The notes under the pieces were generated by a model. That model saw only the letters and a list, made by a program, of their open reading frames with translations, was not told the DNA's origin and ran no database searches. From Flavisolibacter sp965247695 (GTDB lineage: Bacteria; Bacteroidota; Bacteroidia; Chitinophagales; Chitinophagaceae), in assembly GCA_965247695.1 (NCBI GenBank), contig OZ252037.1, positions 4,960,001 to 5,024,000 of the forward strand: a stretch of 64,000 nt of DNA. Direction: 5' to 3'. Made by a program: the position numbers and the translations under genes. This document shows positions 16,438-25,084 of the stretch, piece after piece; the stretch's first letter is position 1, and each line of letters opens with the position of its first letter.

Positions 16438-17391
16438 ATGAAAGTTACCGACTACATTAACCAAGCGAACGGGAATGGCCTTGTTTCGTTTGAGATTCTA
16501 CCGCCCTTGAAGGGCAAAAGCATCAACGCCTTGTGGGAACATTTGGATCCGCTCATGGAATTCAAGCCCTCGTTCATTAACGTGACTTATCACCGCAGCG
16601 AAAGCATGTTTAAAAAGAAACCCGACGGCACCTTTGATAAAGTGGATGTGCGCAAGCGGCCCGGCACGGTAGGCATTTGCGCGGCCTTGATGAACCGGTA
16701 CAAAGTGGATGCGGTGGCACACCTTATTTGCGGCGGCTTTACCAAACAGGAAACCGAAGACGCCCTGATTGACCTTCACTTTCTCGGCGTGAACAACGTG
16801 CTGGTGCTGCGCGGCGATGCGCCCAAAAATGAAAGCTCTTTTGAGCCTGAACCCGGCGGCCACCGTTATGCCACCGAATTGATGCAGCAGGTGAACAACA
16901 TGAACAACGGCATCTACCTTGAAGAAGATTTAAAGAACGCCACCAAAACGGCCTTTTGTATTGGTGTAGCGGGCTACCCCGAAAAACATTTTGAAGCCCC
17001 CAACATGCAAACCGACCTTGCTTTTTTGAAAGCAAAGGTTGACGCCGGCGCTGAATATATTGTGACGCAAATGTTTTTTGACAACCAGAAATATTTTGCC
17101 TTTGTAAAAGCCTGCAAGGATGCGGGCATCAATGCACCTGTGATTCCGGGCCTGAAACCCATTACCTCAAAGAAGCAGTTGAGCATCATTCCCCGCACCT
17201 TTCATGTGGACATACCCGAAGAACTTTCGTCGGAGATACTGTCGTGCAAAACCGACGCGGACGTGGAACTCATTGGCCAACGGTGGCTGCTGCAACAATC
17301 AAAAGAATTAAAGGCTGCCGGTGTTCCGGTGTTGCACTATTATACCTTGGGCAAACCCAATGTGATTGCAAACGTGGTAAGGGAGTTGTAA
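16438..17391 (+). CDS. metF: Methylenetetrahydrofolate reductase
   Basis: FAD enzyme that reduces 5,10-methylene-THF to 5-methyl-THF for methionine synthesis. The 317-aa product starts at the ATG at 16438; the upstream in-frame TTG adds only four residues. Family motifs: VSFEILPP (with the catalytic Glu), FINVTYHRSE, HLICGGFTKQETEDAL, NVLVLRGDAPK (flavin binding), IGVAGYPEKH, and EYIVTQMFFDNQKYF. Length is close to the usual 300-320 aa. Gene neighbours are divergent lptB and decayed sequences downstream. Confidence 0.97.
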   Translation: MKVTDYINQANGNGLVSFEILPPLKGKSINALWEHLDPLMEFKPSFINVTYHRSESMFKKKPDGTFDKVDVRKRPGTVGICAALMNRYKVDAVAHLICGGFTKQETEDALIDLHFLGVNNVLVLRGDAPKNESSFEPEPGGHRYATELMQQVNNMNNGIYLEEDLKNATKTAFCIGVAGYPEKHFEAPNMQTDLAFLKAKVDAGAEYIVTQMFFDNQKYFAFVKACKDAGINAPVIPGLKPITSKKQLSIIPRTFHVDIPEELSSEILSCKTDADVELIGQRWLLQQSKELKAAGVPVLHYYTLGKPNVIANVVREL

Positions 17392-17476
17392 AACCCTGTG
17401 CAACCCTGTCCCTAAAGAAAACTTAGGTGGAAGAATTTTTTTATTGCAATTACTTTTTTTATGTAATCTTTTTATT

Positions 17477-17514
17477 GGCCAGAGGTTCGTCTATTTATTA
17501 AGCGCCTGCTGCGG
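17477..17514 (+). repeat. Dispersed repeat, short copy C (left end only)
   Basis: GGCCAGAGGTTCGTCTATTT and the following AAGCGCCTGCTGCG match the left end of the repeat at 51740 (CCAGAAGTTCGTCTATCTAT...AAGCGTCTGTTGCG) and, more weakly, the copy at 7618-7796. The copy stops exactly where homology to the amidohydrolase remnant begins. Confidence 0.6.
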
Positions 17515-17719
17515 CCTGGTAACACCGAAAGCATTGGCTACAGGCCCGAAGATTCGGGCCGCTTCTGCAAAGGCTTATAAGGCCGGTGTAAAGATTGTTT
17601 TTGGCGCCGATGACTTGCCGACATAACGGCTGTGAATGGGATCAGTTAAAAGGCAGCAATGCTTTTGCAAAGTAGTGTTTGTGATGAAGGATGGCGTGGT
17701 GCATAAGAATGTGCAGTAA
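17515..17719 (+). pseudogene. Amidohydrolase (imidazolonepropionase-like) remnant
   Basis: The segment encodes TPKALATGPKIRAASAKAYK and then AGVKIVFGADD, which matches the late part of metal-dependent amidohydrolases of the imidazolonepropionase-related/Xaa-Pro type, where the motif continues F-G-T-D. A stop follows at 17624. In the same frame, at 17672-17719, the sequence VVFVMKDGVVHKNVQ-stop matches the normal C-terminus of the same family. About 100 residues between these two blocks and the entire N-terminal two thirds are missing. It is therefore a deletion remnant, apparently truncated at a dispersed repeat on its left. Confidence 0.75.
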
Positions 17720-17724
17720 AATTG

Positions 17725-18324
17725 ATGATGAAAACAAAATATTGCTTTTTACTCCTGACCATCATTTCAGTATTTGGTTGTGCTTCAAGAAAGTTTTATG
17801 CATCAACTTTCCCTGCCAATCCAACGGCTTATGTTTTTCCGATACGCATCGACAGCGTTGGCAAAGTGTTCAAGAAGTATTATTTCAAACACCACAACGA
17901 TTTAAACTTTGGATTGGAGGGTATTTCTTTTCAGGGTGACGGATATAGCAAATCTCATTGGGAAGACTTGATGAAAGAATACCCTTCTTTACCTGGCGAA
18001 GAAAACAAGTACGACATCTGGATGAGACTAACGACCGATTCTTCTACTGTTTATTATGGAAAGAATAGTCGAAAACCTGAATACACAATGGAGTGCAAAG
18101 CGCATTGCGAAGCCGTTGACTCAAACCATACGAAAATGTCAATTCAAGTTTATTCAGCCAAAATAAATGTTGGAACGGAATGGTTGCCAAGCCCGCCTCA
18201 CTTTGTAAATAATTCCATCTATCGAGAAGTAAAACCGACGACCGTTGAAGCCTATAAAATCCTGCTTTGTTTTGGCAGAGGCTTGGGCATTGATAAGCAA
18301 ATGCCGGCGTTGAAAACCAATTAA
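17725..18324 (+). CDS. Hypothetical lipoprotein
   Basis: A 199-aa predicted lipoprotein: MMKTKYCFLLLTIISVFGCASRKFY has a lipobox ending VFGC. The mature part is a mixed alpha/beta domain with no recognised motif; it contains KFYASTFPANPTAYVFPIRI, WMRLTTDSSTVYYGKNSRKP and CKAHCEAV (two cysteines that could pair). Start choice is between two adjacent ATGs (17725, 17728) preceded by a TTG. Base composition is more AT-rich than the neighbours, which suggests recent acquisition. It follows directly on the amidohydrolase remnant and is followed by a palindromic repeat. Function unknown. Confidence 0.7.
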   Translation: MMKTKYCFLLLTIISVFGCASRKFYASTFPANPTAYVFPIRIDSVGKVFKKYYFKHHNDLNFGLEGISFQGDGYSKSHWEDLMKEYPSLPGEENKYDIWMRLTTDSSTVYYGKNSRKPEYTMECKAHCEAVDSNHTKMSIQVYSAKINVGTEWLPSPPHFVNNSIYREVKPTTVEAYKILLCFGRGLGIDKQMPALKTN

Positions 18325-18335
18325 GAAAACAATAC

Positions 18336-18464
18336 ATTGCCCCGTTCTTTAGAACGGGGATCATGAATGATACTATCAATGGGCTTTAGCCAAACAGAAG
18401 ATTTATTGGGCTAAAGCCCATTTCTCTTTTCATTCATTATCCCCGCCATAAATGGCGGGGCAAT
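18336..18464. repeat. Compound palindromic (REP/BIME-like) element with three hairpins
   Basis: Three hairpins in a row: CCCCGTTCTTTAGAACGGGG (18340-18359), TGGGCTTTAGCC / GGCTAAAGCCCA (18380-18391 with 18409-18420) and CCCCGCCATAAATGGCGGGG (18441-18460). They are nested in outer complementary arms: ATTGCCCCG with CGGGGCAAT, and ATGAATGA with TCATTCAT. The whole 129 bp can fold as a cloverleaf on either strand. It lies between convergent genes. Such GGGCTAAAGCCC units recur in Bacteroidota and resemble REP sequences mobilised by RAYT transposases; none is encoded here. Confidence 0.85.
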
Positions 18465-18485
18465 ACAAAACCATTTTACCAGACG

Positions 18486-18869
18486 TCAATAAGTATTCAA
18501 CAATTGCGCAAGCAATCCCTTCGAATATTCCCACTGCTTTTCGCAAGGCAAAAAGGTTTGAAGCAGATAACTATTTGGCGCGTCATCGCACCTGCTTTCT
18601 ATTTCTTTAAACCGCTCCGTTAATGAAGGCACGCCAATGATGCCCGCCAAATTTTTTAATGAATGCGATTGCAGCCCCATGTTCTTCGCATCACTTGTAT
18701 GAATGGCCATTGACAAGGCTGCCATCTTCTCGCTTATTTCGCTCAACAACGATTGCAGCATGTCCTTTTCAAATTCTTTGTCGCCGCCTGATATGGTGTG
18801 CAGATAGCTCAAGTCAAGCTCTTCGTACAAGCCTTGTGTTTGATGGGTTTGTGTAGTGGTTGCGTTCAT
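18486..18869 (-). CDS. Histidine phosphotransfer (Hpt) protein
   Basis: A 127-aa cytosolic single Hpt domain that would relay phosphate between a hybrid kinase and a response regulator. The phospho-accepting histidine is His69 in LQSHSLKNLAGIIG, which matches the family's H-S-L-K-G pattern with Asn in place of Gly. The rest is a four-helix bundle with ISGGDKEFEKDMLQSLLSEI near the N-terminus. It sits 45 nt downstream of an EPS glycosyltransferase on the same strand, and its leader carries the ATCCAA motif shared by other EPS/signalling genes in this window. The likely donor is the hybrid kinase at 38142-41336, which has a receiver but no Hpt domain of its own. Confidence 0.88.
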   Translation of the reverse strand: MNATTTQTHQTQGLYEELDLSYLHTISGGDKEFEKDMLQSLLSEISEKMAALSMAIHTSDAKNMGLQSHSLKNLAGIIGVPSLTERFKEIESRCDDAPNSYLLQTFLPCEKQWEYSKGLLAQLLNTY

Positions 18870-18914
18870 AAGGTTTGGATTGGTGATACAGTTTAAGATC
18901 GCTGAAGACTGGTT

Positions 18915-20102
18915 CTACCTTCCACCGGGAATGGCTGTCATGCGGCTGTTCTTTTCCCAAATGGCGCTTTGCGACCCTTTTAAAAAACGAACAAAGCCTG
19001 CCACCACGGAGTAATTCATAATGCAGAAATAATAAGGCAGAAAGAAGGCCTTGATTTTGAGTTGCGTTTCCTCTAAACAATAACCGGCCAGCGAAGCGAG
19101 ATAGAAGGCAGCTTGCCCGTAAAGCACCGTCACAAAAAAGCCGCCCGGATTCTGATATGCCAGCAAAGCATTGCTAATAAAAAGGCTCACCATCAGCAAC
19201 GGATTCAACGTCCACCGCAACACGCGGTGCGAAAAATATTGAAAGTAAAGCACGGGCATTTTGAATGGAGAAAGCCTGCTGCTTAAACGTTGCATAGCCT
19301 GCCAGCCGCCGGCGCAGATGCGCACCTTGCGCTTGAGTTCCTCTTTAATAGAAGCCGCTGCCGTTTCCACCGCGTAGGCATCGGGTTCGTAAATAATTTT
19401 ATATCCTTTTGCGGCGATGTACATGCTTTGAATAAAGTCATCAAGAATGGTGTCTTCGGGCATGGCCTCGTATAAGCTCGTGCGAAAAGCAACCAATTCG
19501 CCGGCGGCACCCACGGCACTATAGAGTTGAGAATCCAGCTTCTTTAAAAATGATTCGTATTTCCAATACGCTCCCTCACCGGCGGCGCTGGCCACGTCTT
19601 TATCACCGGAAAGAATGCGCTTCTCTCCCGCCACACAACCCACTTTTTCATCGGCAAAATGCCGGACGATGTTTTTGATGGCTTCGCCGTTCAACAATGT
19701 GTTGGCATCCGAAAAAACAACAAACGGTGTGTTGATGTTTTGCATGGCCCTGTTTTCGGCAGCCGTTTTTCCGCCGCGTCGAGAACTGTGCAAAACGGTT
19801 ACGCGGCCGTGCCGCCGCAATACATCCACCGAATCATCAGTAGAACCATCGGTGATGAACACGAGTTGCAATTTGGCCTTTGGATAGTCGAGTTCAAGGC
19901 AGTTCTGTACTTTTTCATCCAGTACCGCCGCTTCGTTGTAGCAAGGCACAACGAGTGTAACTAACGGTTCAAAGGCGGCATCAAACGGCTTTTGTTTGCG
20001 GAGAATATTTTTCACTTTCACCAATATGTAAAGTAAAATGCCGTAGCCGATAAAGGAATAAAATAGCAGGGCGAAGGAAGCCCAGAAAAGGAAGTGTAAC
20101 AT
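18915..20102 (-). CDS. Membrane-bound GT2 glycosyltransferase (EPS)
   Basis: A 395-aa processive-type family 2 glycosyltransferase. One TM segment at the N-terminus (LHFLFWASFALLFYSFIGYGILLYILV), the GT-A domain (about 45-270), then three or four TM segments (about 285-375). Motifs: VVPCYNEAAVLDEKV, DGSTDD (85-90), SDANT (131-135, metal/UDP binding), ILDDF (219-223, catalytic Asp) and RKVRICAGGWQ (258-268, the acceptor-binding Q/RxxRW-like region). It acts at the inner membrane and adds sugars from NDP-sugar donors. Last glycosyltransferase of the EPS locus on this side; the Hpt gene follows. Confidence 0.9.
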   Translation of the reverse strand: MLHFLFWASFALLFYSFIGYGILLYILVKVKNILRKQKPFDAAFEPLVTLVVPCYNEAAVLDEKVQNCLELDYPKAKLQLVFITDGSTDDSVDVLRRHGRVTVLHSSRRGGKTAAENRAMQNINTPFVVFSDANTLLNGEAIKNIVRHFADEKVGCVAGEKRILSGDKDVASAAGEGAYWKYESFLKKLDSQLYSAVGAAGELVAFRTSLYEAMPEDTILDDFIQSMYIAAKGYKIIYEPDAYAVETAAASIKEELKRKVRICAGGWQAMQRLSSRLSPFKMPVLYFQYFSHRVLRWTLNPLLMVSLFISNALLAYQNPGGFFVTVLYGQAAFYLASLAGYCLEETQLKIKAFFLPYYFCIMNYSVVAGFVRFLKGSQSAIWEKNSRMTAIPGGR

Positions 20103-20272
20103 AGGTTTTCAATAGGACGGTTAGAAAAAATGCGGGACGAAAATCGCCTCGCAAGGGCTAAAATAAATACGCTTGTTTAGAAATGCAACTGCGGCTGAAA
20201 ACAATGGTGGCTGCATTTAAAAAAAATAGGCTACCGATAATGAATGAATGCAATACGGAACCGGTGTTGTTG

Positions 20273-22399
20273 TCAATTTCTCATCCGGTTAAAAGAAGTG
20301 TTTGCGGCTGCGGAAGGCAGCGGCTTCTTTTTTTGCTTGCGTTCTTTCTTTTCAACAATTGCATTATCCGACCGTCTTGCGGTTATATCGCTTGATGCAA
20401 AAGAAGGCACCACAAACACTGGCGTTTCCGTTACGGTTAATGGCAGGTATCCGTTTACCGACGCTCTTTTTTCCGATAACATTTCATTCCTTCCCGCCAC
20501 TGGCGTGTACACGGTTACCGAGTCGGCGCCGTTAAGCAACAAGGAGTAATTAGCCGTTCTGCCTTTTTCATCCGGCACCACCAAGGCATACATGCTTTGG
20601 CCGTTGTAGTCATAGCGATCAACAAAAGGATCATTGTTCAGTGTTTCCTGAAAACGGAAGTCGCCAAAAAGCTTAATCGTTTGGTAAAGAAAATCGGCCG
20701 CCGGTTTGCGGCTGTAGTTGCCTTTGTTGAGCAAACCCATGGAAGCGAACTTGGTGGCCGAAGCCGTGTCGGTATCGTATGCCTGAAAGAAAAAGCTGCG
20801 GTGAAAACCACGCCGGGCATACAACAAACCCGAACGCAAAATCCAATCGGCCTGCGTTTCAGCAGCGGTGCGATTCCCCACCGGAATGGCCCTCACCGGA
20901 CTGGACTGGTTGATGTCGTAGCCTTGTTCGGAAACCCAAACCGGCATGTCGTAGGCATACAGGCGGGCCGCATTCATAAAATTACGGGCAATGGAATCGG
21001 CGAGGCCTTTTTCCGGCGCCACTCCGCGTGTACTGCTTGTGCTTTGATAGAAGCCCCGGTCGGTACTGTAAAAATGATAATTGATAACGTCGAAGCAAAG
21101 GTTCACGCGGCCATCAGGTTTATAGCCCCTGAACTCTTTGCACCAGTCAATAATCCCCCGCAGGTAATCCGTTGATGGACCGGCAATGCCGGACATCACC
21201 ACCTGCATGGTTGAATCGGCGGTCTTTACGCCAACGTTGGCACCCATTGTATTCAGATTTCCGTCGTAAAAAGCCGAAAGGTTGGCGGCATATTCGCGTC
21301 CTGTGAGGTAGGCTTTTCGTCCGCGCCAGGTTTTGTCCACTTCGTTGCCACACTCAATATATTTCACCAACCCGAGTCCTGTTTTTTTGCTGTTTACGCG
21401 TTGATTGTACCATGCGGGTATTGTGTAAACGCTTACCAAAGCAGAGTCAATGTTTTTGTTTTGGCCGTACCGGGCGGCAAACTGAAACCCAAGTTTTGCT
21501 TGTTCAATGTAAGAAGCCGGGTCTAAAAGATTTTTGCCATACCGTGCCGGATTGTTGTCCATCGCCTGCAAGCTATCAGGGTAGCTTGCCACCATCCATT
21601 GCGGAAGGTTTTGAATGGTGGCCACCATGTCAATGTCTTCTTCCTTTGCCCGTTGATAAATGGTGTCCAGCGGCCAGCCGCCGCCGTCTTGCGGACTGAA
21701 ATAATAACGGCCTTCCACCGGCTCCGACTTCGGCCAGTCGAGGTATTGCCGGAAAGCGCCGAAACTCTTTATAGCTTGTAGTTTGGGTTCGTAAACAGTA
21801 ATGTTTGAATTGATGTTCTCCACAAAATTCCAGGCAAAGCCGTTGATGCCCAACATGCGCTTCAAAGGCTCGTGCAATGGCGCCGCTGGCATTGACGCAA
21901 CAGTTGGTGATGTATAATTTCCATAAAGTTCCAGCTCGGCCGGAAAGCCTGTACCTAACGTTTTTAGCAAAACATAGCGAACGTTACCAACGGCTGTATC
22001 AAGTTTAAACACGGTAGGGCGGGATGGATACGGTCCTACCCAGGCCAGATAGCGTTCACCGGTGAAGGTGCCGATCAACTTTCGCTCCCAGTTAGTGGTA
22101 ACAGCATAAATTAAAAGTGGTGTGGCTGTATAAATGTTTTCACGGTCATAAAAGCGTACGCTGTCAATGGTCATTTGCTCACCATTTAACAACGGATAGT
22201 AGGCTTCGTAAGGCGAAGCCAACAAACCATAGCCTGGAAAATAAACGGTTTTTGTATCGCCATCTAGTAAGCGATCAAGATTACTGGAAACGTTGTTTAG
22301 CTGGTACCAACGCGATGGATCAAGAGGAATTCTGACACGCTGCGCAAGCAAAAAGTGAAACGAAGAGAGAAACAGAACCACACAAGAAAATTTCTTCAT
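20273..22399 (-). CDS. Secreted clan GH-A glycoside hydrolase (GH39-like) with N-terminal discoidin-like domain
   Basis: A 708-aa secreted protein. Signal peptide MKKFSCVVLFLSSFHFLLAQ; beta-sandwich domain (about 22-165); TIM-barrel catalytic domain (about 180-580); C-terminal beta domain; short basic tail (KKERKQKKKPL). The barrel has YIECGNEVDKTW with putative acid/base Glu353 and MPVWVSEQGYD with putative nucleophile Glu491, the spacing expected for clan GH-A. The ATG at 22399 is preferred over the GTG six bases upstream. There is no T9SS sorting domain, so it is probably periplasmic or released. Its place inside the EPS locus suggests trimming or processing of the polysaccharide; an alternative is a host/plant glycan target. 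Confidence 0.82.
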   Translation of the reverse strand: MKKFSCVVLFLSSFHFLLAQRVRIPLDPSRWYQLNNVSSNLDRLLDGDTKTVYFPGYGLLASPYEAYYPLLNGEQMTIDSVRFYDRENIYTATPLLIYAVTTNWERKLIGTFTGERYLAWVGPYPSRPTVFKLDTAVGNVRYVLLKTLGTGFPAELELYGNYTSPTVASMPAAPLHEPLKRMLGINGFAWNFVENINSNITVYEPKLQAIKSFGAFRQYLDWPKSEPVEGRYYFSPQDGGGWPLDTIYQRAKEEDIDMVATIQNLPQWMVASYPDSLQAMDNNPARYGKNLLDPASYIEQAKLGFQFAARYGQNKNIDSALVSVYTIPAWYNQRVNSKKTGLGLVKYIECGNEVDKTWRGRKAYLTGREYAANLSAFYDGNLNTMGANVGVKTADSTMQVVMSGIAGPSTDYLRGIIDWCKEFRGYKPDGRVNLCFDVINYHFYSTDRGFYQSTSSTRGVAPEKGLADSIARNFMNAARLYAYDMPVWVSEQGYDINQSSPVRAIPVGNRTAAETQADWILRSGLLYARRGFHRSFFFQAYDTDTASATKFASMGLLNKGNYSRKPAADFLYQTIKLFGDFRFQETLNNDPFVDRYDYNGQSMYALVVPDEKGRTANYSLLLNGADSVTVYTPVAGRNEMLSEKRASVNGYLPLTVTETPVFVVPSFASSDITARRSDNAIVEKKERKQKKKPLPSAAANTSFNRMRN

Positions 22400-22655
22400 G
22401 CACACAACATTGAAATTAGAAAATGAAAAGGCTGATGAGGGAACGTCAATCTGTTCAACAGCATCATTTCATTAAAAATAGAGTGCATAATAGAAACCGC
22501 TTGCGCTGTTGCCGGCTTGTTTAAACAAATAAGATATAAACGTAAAAAGCGATAGTGGTTTCTCCGTACAGACGCTTGTAATACGATGCATAGAAACCGT
22601 TTTTAGGTTGGGAGGTTCATTGTTTCTTTCGAACCGCCACACGCCATAGCAACAA

Positions 22656-23606
22656 TTACCGAACGATTGATTTTGCCAGCATGGCGGCCATGGTGCGGGA
22701 AGAAACATAACGCCTGTATTGTTCCTGCAAACACAAGCGCAATAGATGAAAACGCTGCCGCAAGGGAAGCACATGCGCATTCCACACGGCGGCATCAAGC
22801 ATTTGCCGCAGAAGCAAATCAACAAGCTGCTTTTGCTCTTCATTTGCCTCCGCTTTTTTAAACCGCAGCAGTTCATGGGTCACCGTGAGATAGCCGGTCA
22901 TGTTACGCCACGAGAAGCGTTGCGTCATGGTGGAGGCTTCGCGAAGCCGCCGTTTAAAATAAGCTTGTTGAATGTACATCACACGGCCGGCCCGCAGGTA
23001 AAGCAAGGCGCTGAAAAGTTGGTCTTCATGAATGATGCCCGGATAAAAATGGATGTTCCAGTGCCGCATGAAATCCGCCCGGATTAAGTTCAGGCAAGGG
23101 GATGGCGTATAGCTGTATGCGGCCAGTTGTTTTTGCAGCATGACAGTCCCGGTATGCACTTCTCCTTCCGCAACGCAGCCAGAGCGATTGTACTTCAGCG
23201 ATGCCGCCAGTTCGGCTTCCTTGTTAAGAATGTCCGCGTCAAAAAAAACAAAATCCAAGGCTTCTTCTTCGCACTTTCGTAAGCAGGTTTCAAGGGTTTC
23301 CGGCTCAATCACATCGTCGCTGTCCATGAAGTACAGGTATTTGCCCGAAGCAAACTTCAGTGCCTCGTTACGGGCTACCGATTGGCCGGCATTTTTTTGC
23401 GAACAGACTTTGATGCGCGGATCTTTTTCCGCTCTTTGTTCTACAACCCGAAGACTGCCATCGGTTGAGCCGTCGTTCACCACAATGATTTCCAACTCGC
23501 GTAAGGTTTGCCGGCTGATGCTGTCCAAAGCCTCGCCTATGTATGCTTCGGTATTGTAAAGAGGAATGATGACGCTTACGCGGATAGAGTGGTTTGATGT
23601 TGTCAT
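22656..23606 (-). CDS. GT2 glycosyltransferase (EPS)
   Basis: A 316-aa soluble GT-A glycosyltransferase. Motifs: VSVIIPLYNTEAYIGEALDS at the N-terminus, IIVVNDGSTDGSL, RNEALKFASGKYLYFMDSDD (DxD-type metal site), and a middle region with HEDQLFSALLYLRA that holds the predicted catalytic acid pair. The ATG at 23606 aligns with the family's usual start, so the upstream in-frame extension is not used. The leader TCCTCCAATCCAATCCC immediately before the ATG is nearly identical to that of the small ORF at 34015-34125. The downstream 250 bp hold nothing recognisable. Confidence 0.88.
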   Translation of the reverse strand: MTTSNHSIRVSVIIPLYNTEAYIGEALDSISRQTLRELEIIVVNDGSTDGSLRVVEQRAEKDPRIKVCSQKNAGQSVARNEALKFASGKYLYFMDSDDVIEPETLETCLRKCEEEALDFVFFDADILNKEAELAASLKYNRSGCVAEGEVHTGTVMLQKQLAAYSYTPSPCLNLIRADFMRHWNIHFYPGIIHEDQLFSALLYLRAGRVMYIQQAYFKRRLREASTMTQRFSWRNMTGYLTVTHELLRFKKAEANEEQKQLVDLLLRQMLDAAVWNAHVLPLRQRFHLLRLCLQEQYRRYVSSRTMAAMLAKSIVR

Positions 23607-23870
23607 GGGATTGGATTGGAGGACCGGTTTAAAATGCCAAGCAACTGTTTGTGCGACGTTGCTCTCAACGCATTTTTTACCGGAGCGAATGTAATAACGG
23701 CCGCTGCAAAATGCAATAGCTTGAAGAAATAAGAAGATGCCTTCTCTCATCATTTTGAAAACACGTTGAATTATCTATCTTGTTCGCTTGTTTCAAAACC
23801 ACTATCCGTAAAGTTGACCGGCGTGATGATGTTGGCAACTATCCATCATGTGGCGACAAAATCCGTAACC

Positions 23871-24911
23871 ATGAAGAACCAAACTTTCAACAGACTCCCT
23901 TTTATTGATGTGGCTAAAGGCCTGGGCATCATTGCCGTCGTAGCCGGCCACGTTTATCCGCCCGGCCTTGTTCGTTCCCTGATTTTTGTTTTTCACATGC
24001 CGCTGTTTTTTTTCATCTCGGGCTATCTGTTTAAGCCCAAAGAAGGCAAAGCGTTTATTGCGTCAAAGCTGCGACAGCTCATCATCCCGTACTTTTCTTT
24101 TCTGCTCATTGTTTATGCGGTGCAAAATCAGGTCATCTTTCACGATGCCAGCCTCACGTTTTTGCAACGTTTATCGTTGTGGGGCAAAGCCCTGCTCGGC
24201 GGCCGTTGGCTGTATGGCTACACGTCTGCTTTTTGGTTTGCACCGGTTTTATTTATAGTGCTGTTGGCGGCCAACTGGCTGTTGAAAAATTACAGCAAGC
24301 AACGGTTGGTTTTGCTGGCTTTGACGGCGTTGACAGCCGCTTATGTAAATGCTTATTTTTTTCCTGCCCTGAAAATTCCAATGAACGCAAATGTGGTGCT
24401 GGCGGCCTTGCCTCTTCTTCTTGCCGGCTATTTTTTTAAGGAGCATTCGCTGAAATGGCACCAAGGCATCAGCTATCTTTTTTTAGCGTTGGTAGCGGTA
24501 GCCGCCTGCTTTAATCAACTGCCGGCGATGGACATGAAGATGGCGGCCTACGGCTTTCCTGTCCTGTCATTTATGGCAGCCATTGCCATTAGTTTACTCA
24601 TCTTCCATGTATCAAAGCTGATTGCCGAAAAGTGGCAAGGGTTTTCCCGCGTATTAAGTAGTTTAGGCAAAGCCTCGTTAGTGATTATGTTCCTGCACCA
24701 GCCGGTGCAAATTCTTTTGCAGGAACACGTTACTGAAAACAATTACGTACGCATCGTTCTGGCTTTAGCCGTACCCTATTTGTTTTATCTCCTTTTTAAA
24801 AGCAATGTCGTTTGCCGTGCATTGTTCCTTGGTTCGACAGAGGACATTGCGAAACTGTCCGCAGAATTGCAAGGACTTTTCAACGCAGTTTTACTGAAAG
24901 CAAAACTTTGA
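23871..24911 (+). CDS. Acyltransferase 3 family membrane protein (EPS O-acetyltransferase-like)
   Basis: A 346-aa integral membrane protein with about ten TM segments. The N-terminus RLPFIDVAKGLGIIAVVAGHV has the family's catalytic His in the first helix, followed by FVFHMPLFFFISGYLFKP, the standard acyltransferase 3 motif. These enzymes move acetyl or succinyl groups onto exported polysaccharides. The ATG at 23871 is chosen because homology begins there; upstream in-frame ATGs at 23826-23829 cannot be excluded. It is the only plus-strand gene inside the EPS locus. A TTTTG / TATCTTGT pair 18 bp apart near 23756-23785 may be its promoter. Confidence 0.88.
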   Translation: MKNQTFNRLPFIDVAKGLGIIAVVAGHVYPPGLVRSLIFVFHMPLFFFISGYLFKPKEGKAFIASKLRQLIIPYFSFLLIVYAVQNQVIFHDASLTFLQRLSLWGKALLGGRWLYGYTSAFWFAPVLFIVLLAANWLLKNYSKQRLVLLALTALTAAYVNAYFFPALKIPMNANVVLAALPLLLAGYFFKEHSLKWHQGISYLFLALVAVAACFNQLPAMDMKMAAYGFPVLSFMAAIAISLLIFHVSKLIAEKWQGFSRVLSSLGKASLVIMFLHQPVQILLQEHVTENNYVRIVLALAVPYLFYLLFKSNVVCRALFLGSTEDIAKLSAELQGLFNAVLLKAKL

Positions 24912-24932
24912 TTGAAGGAATAATTTAATTGC

Positions 24933-24965
24933 GTAAGGGCCTTGGCGGGCCCTTTACTGTTTTTC
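24933..24965 (+). terminator. Hairpin terminator after the acyltransferase gene
   Basis: GTAAGGGCC and GGGCCCTTTAC form an imperfect stem with a 5-nt loop and are followed by TGTTTTT. It lies 22 nt beyond the stop, between convergent genes. Confidence 0.55.
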
Positions 24966-25084
24966 TACCAATGCCTTTTAATGCGTACTGAAGAAAAGAA
25001 CCAATTCTTGCTGTTGCAATTTGGTGTGAAGAACATTAGGGCTATTTGCATTGGTTTGCCAAAGAGGCACAATAAAAGAGGCGT

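Noticed and set aside
17444..17626. Reading the 60-codon frame after metF as a real small gene
   Set aside because: Its second half is an amidohydrolase fragment and its first half is repeat sequence, so it is a chance fusion frame.
22406..22655. Possible small gene between the GH39-like and GT2 genes
   Set aside because: No frame with a credible start and composition; treated as plain intergenic sequence.
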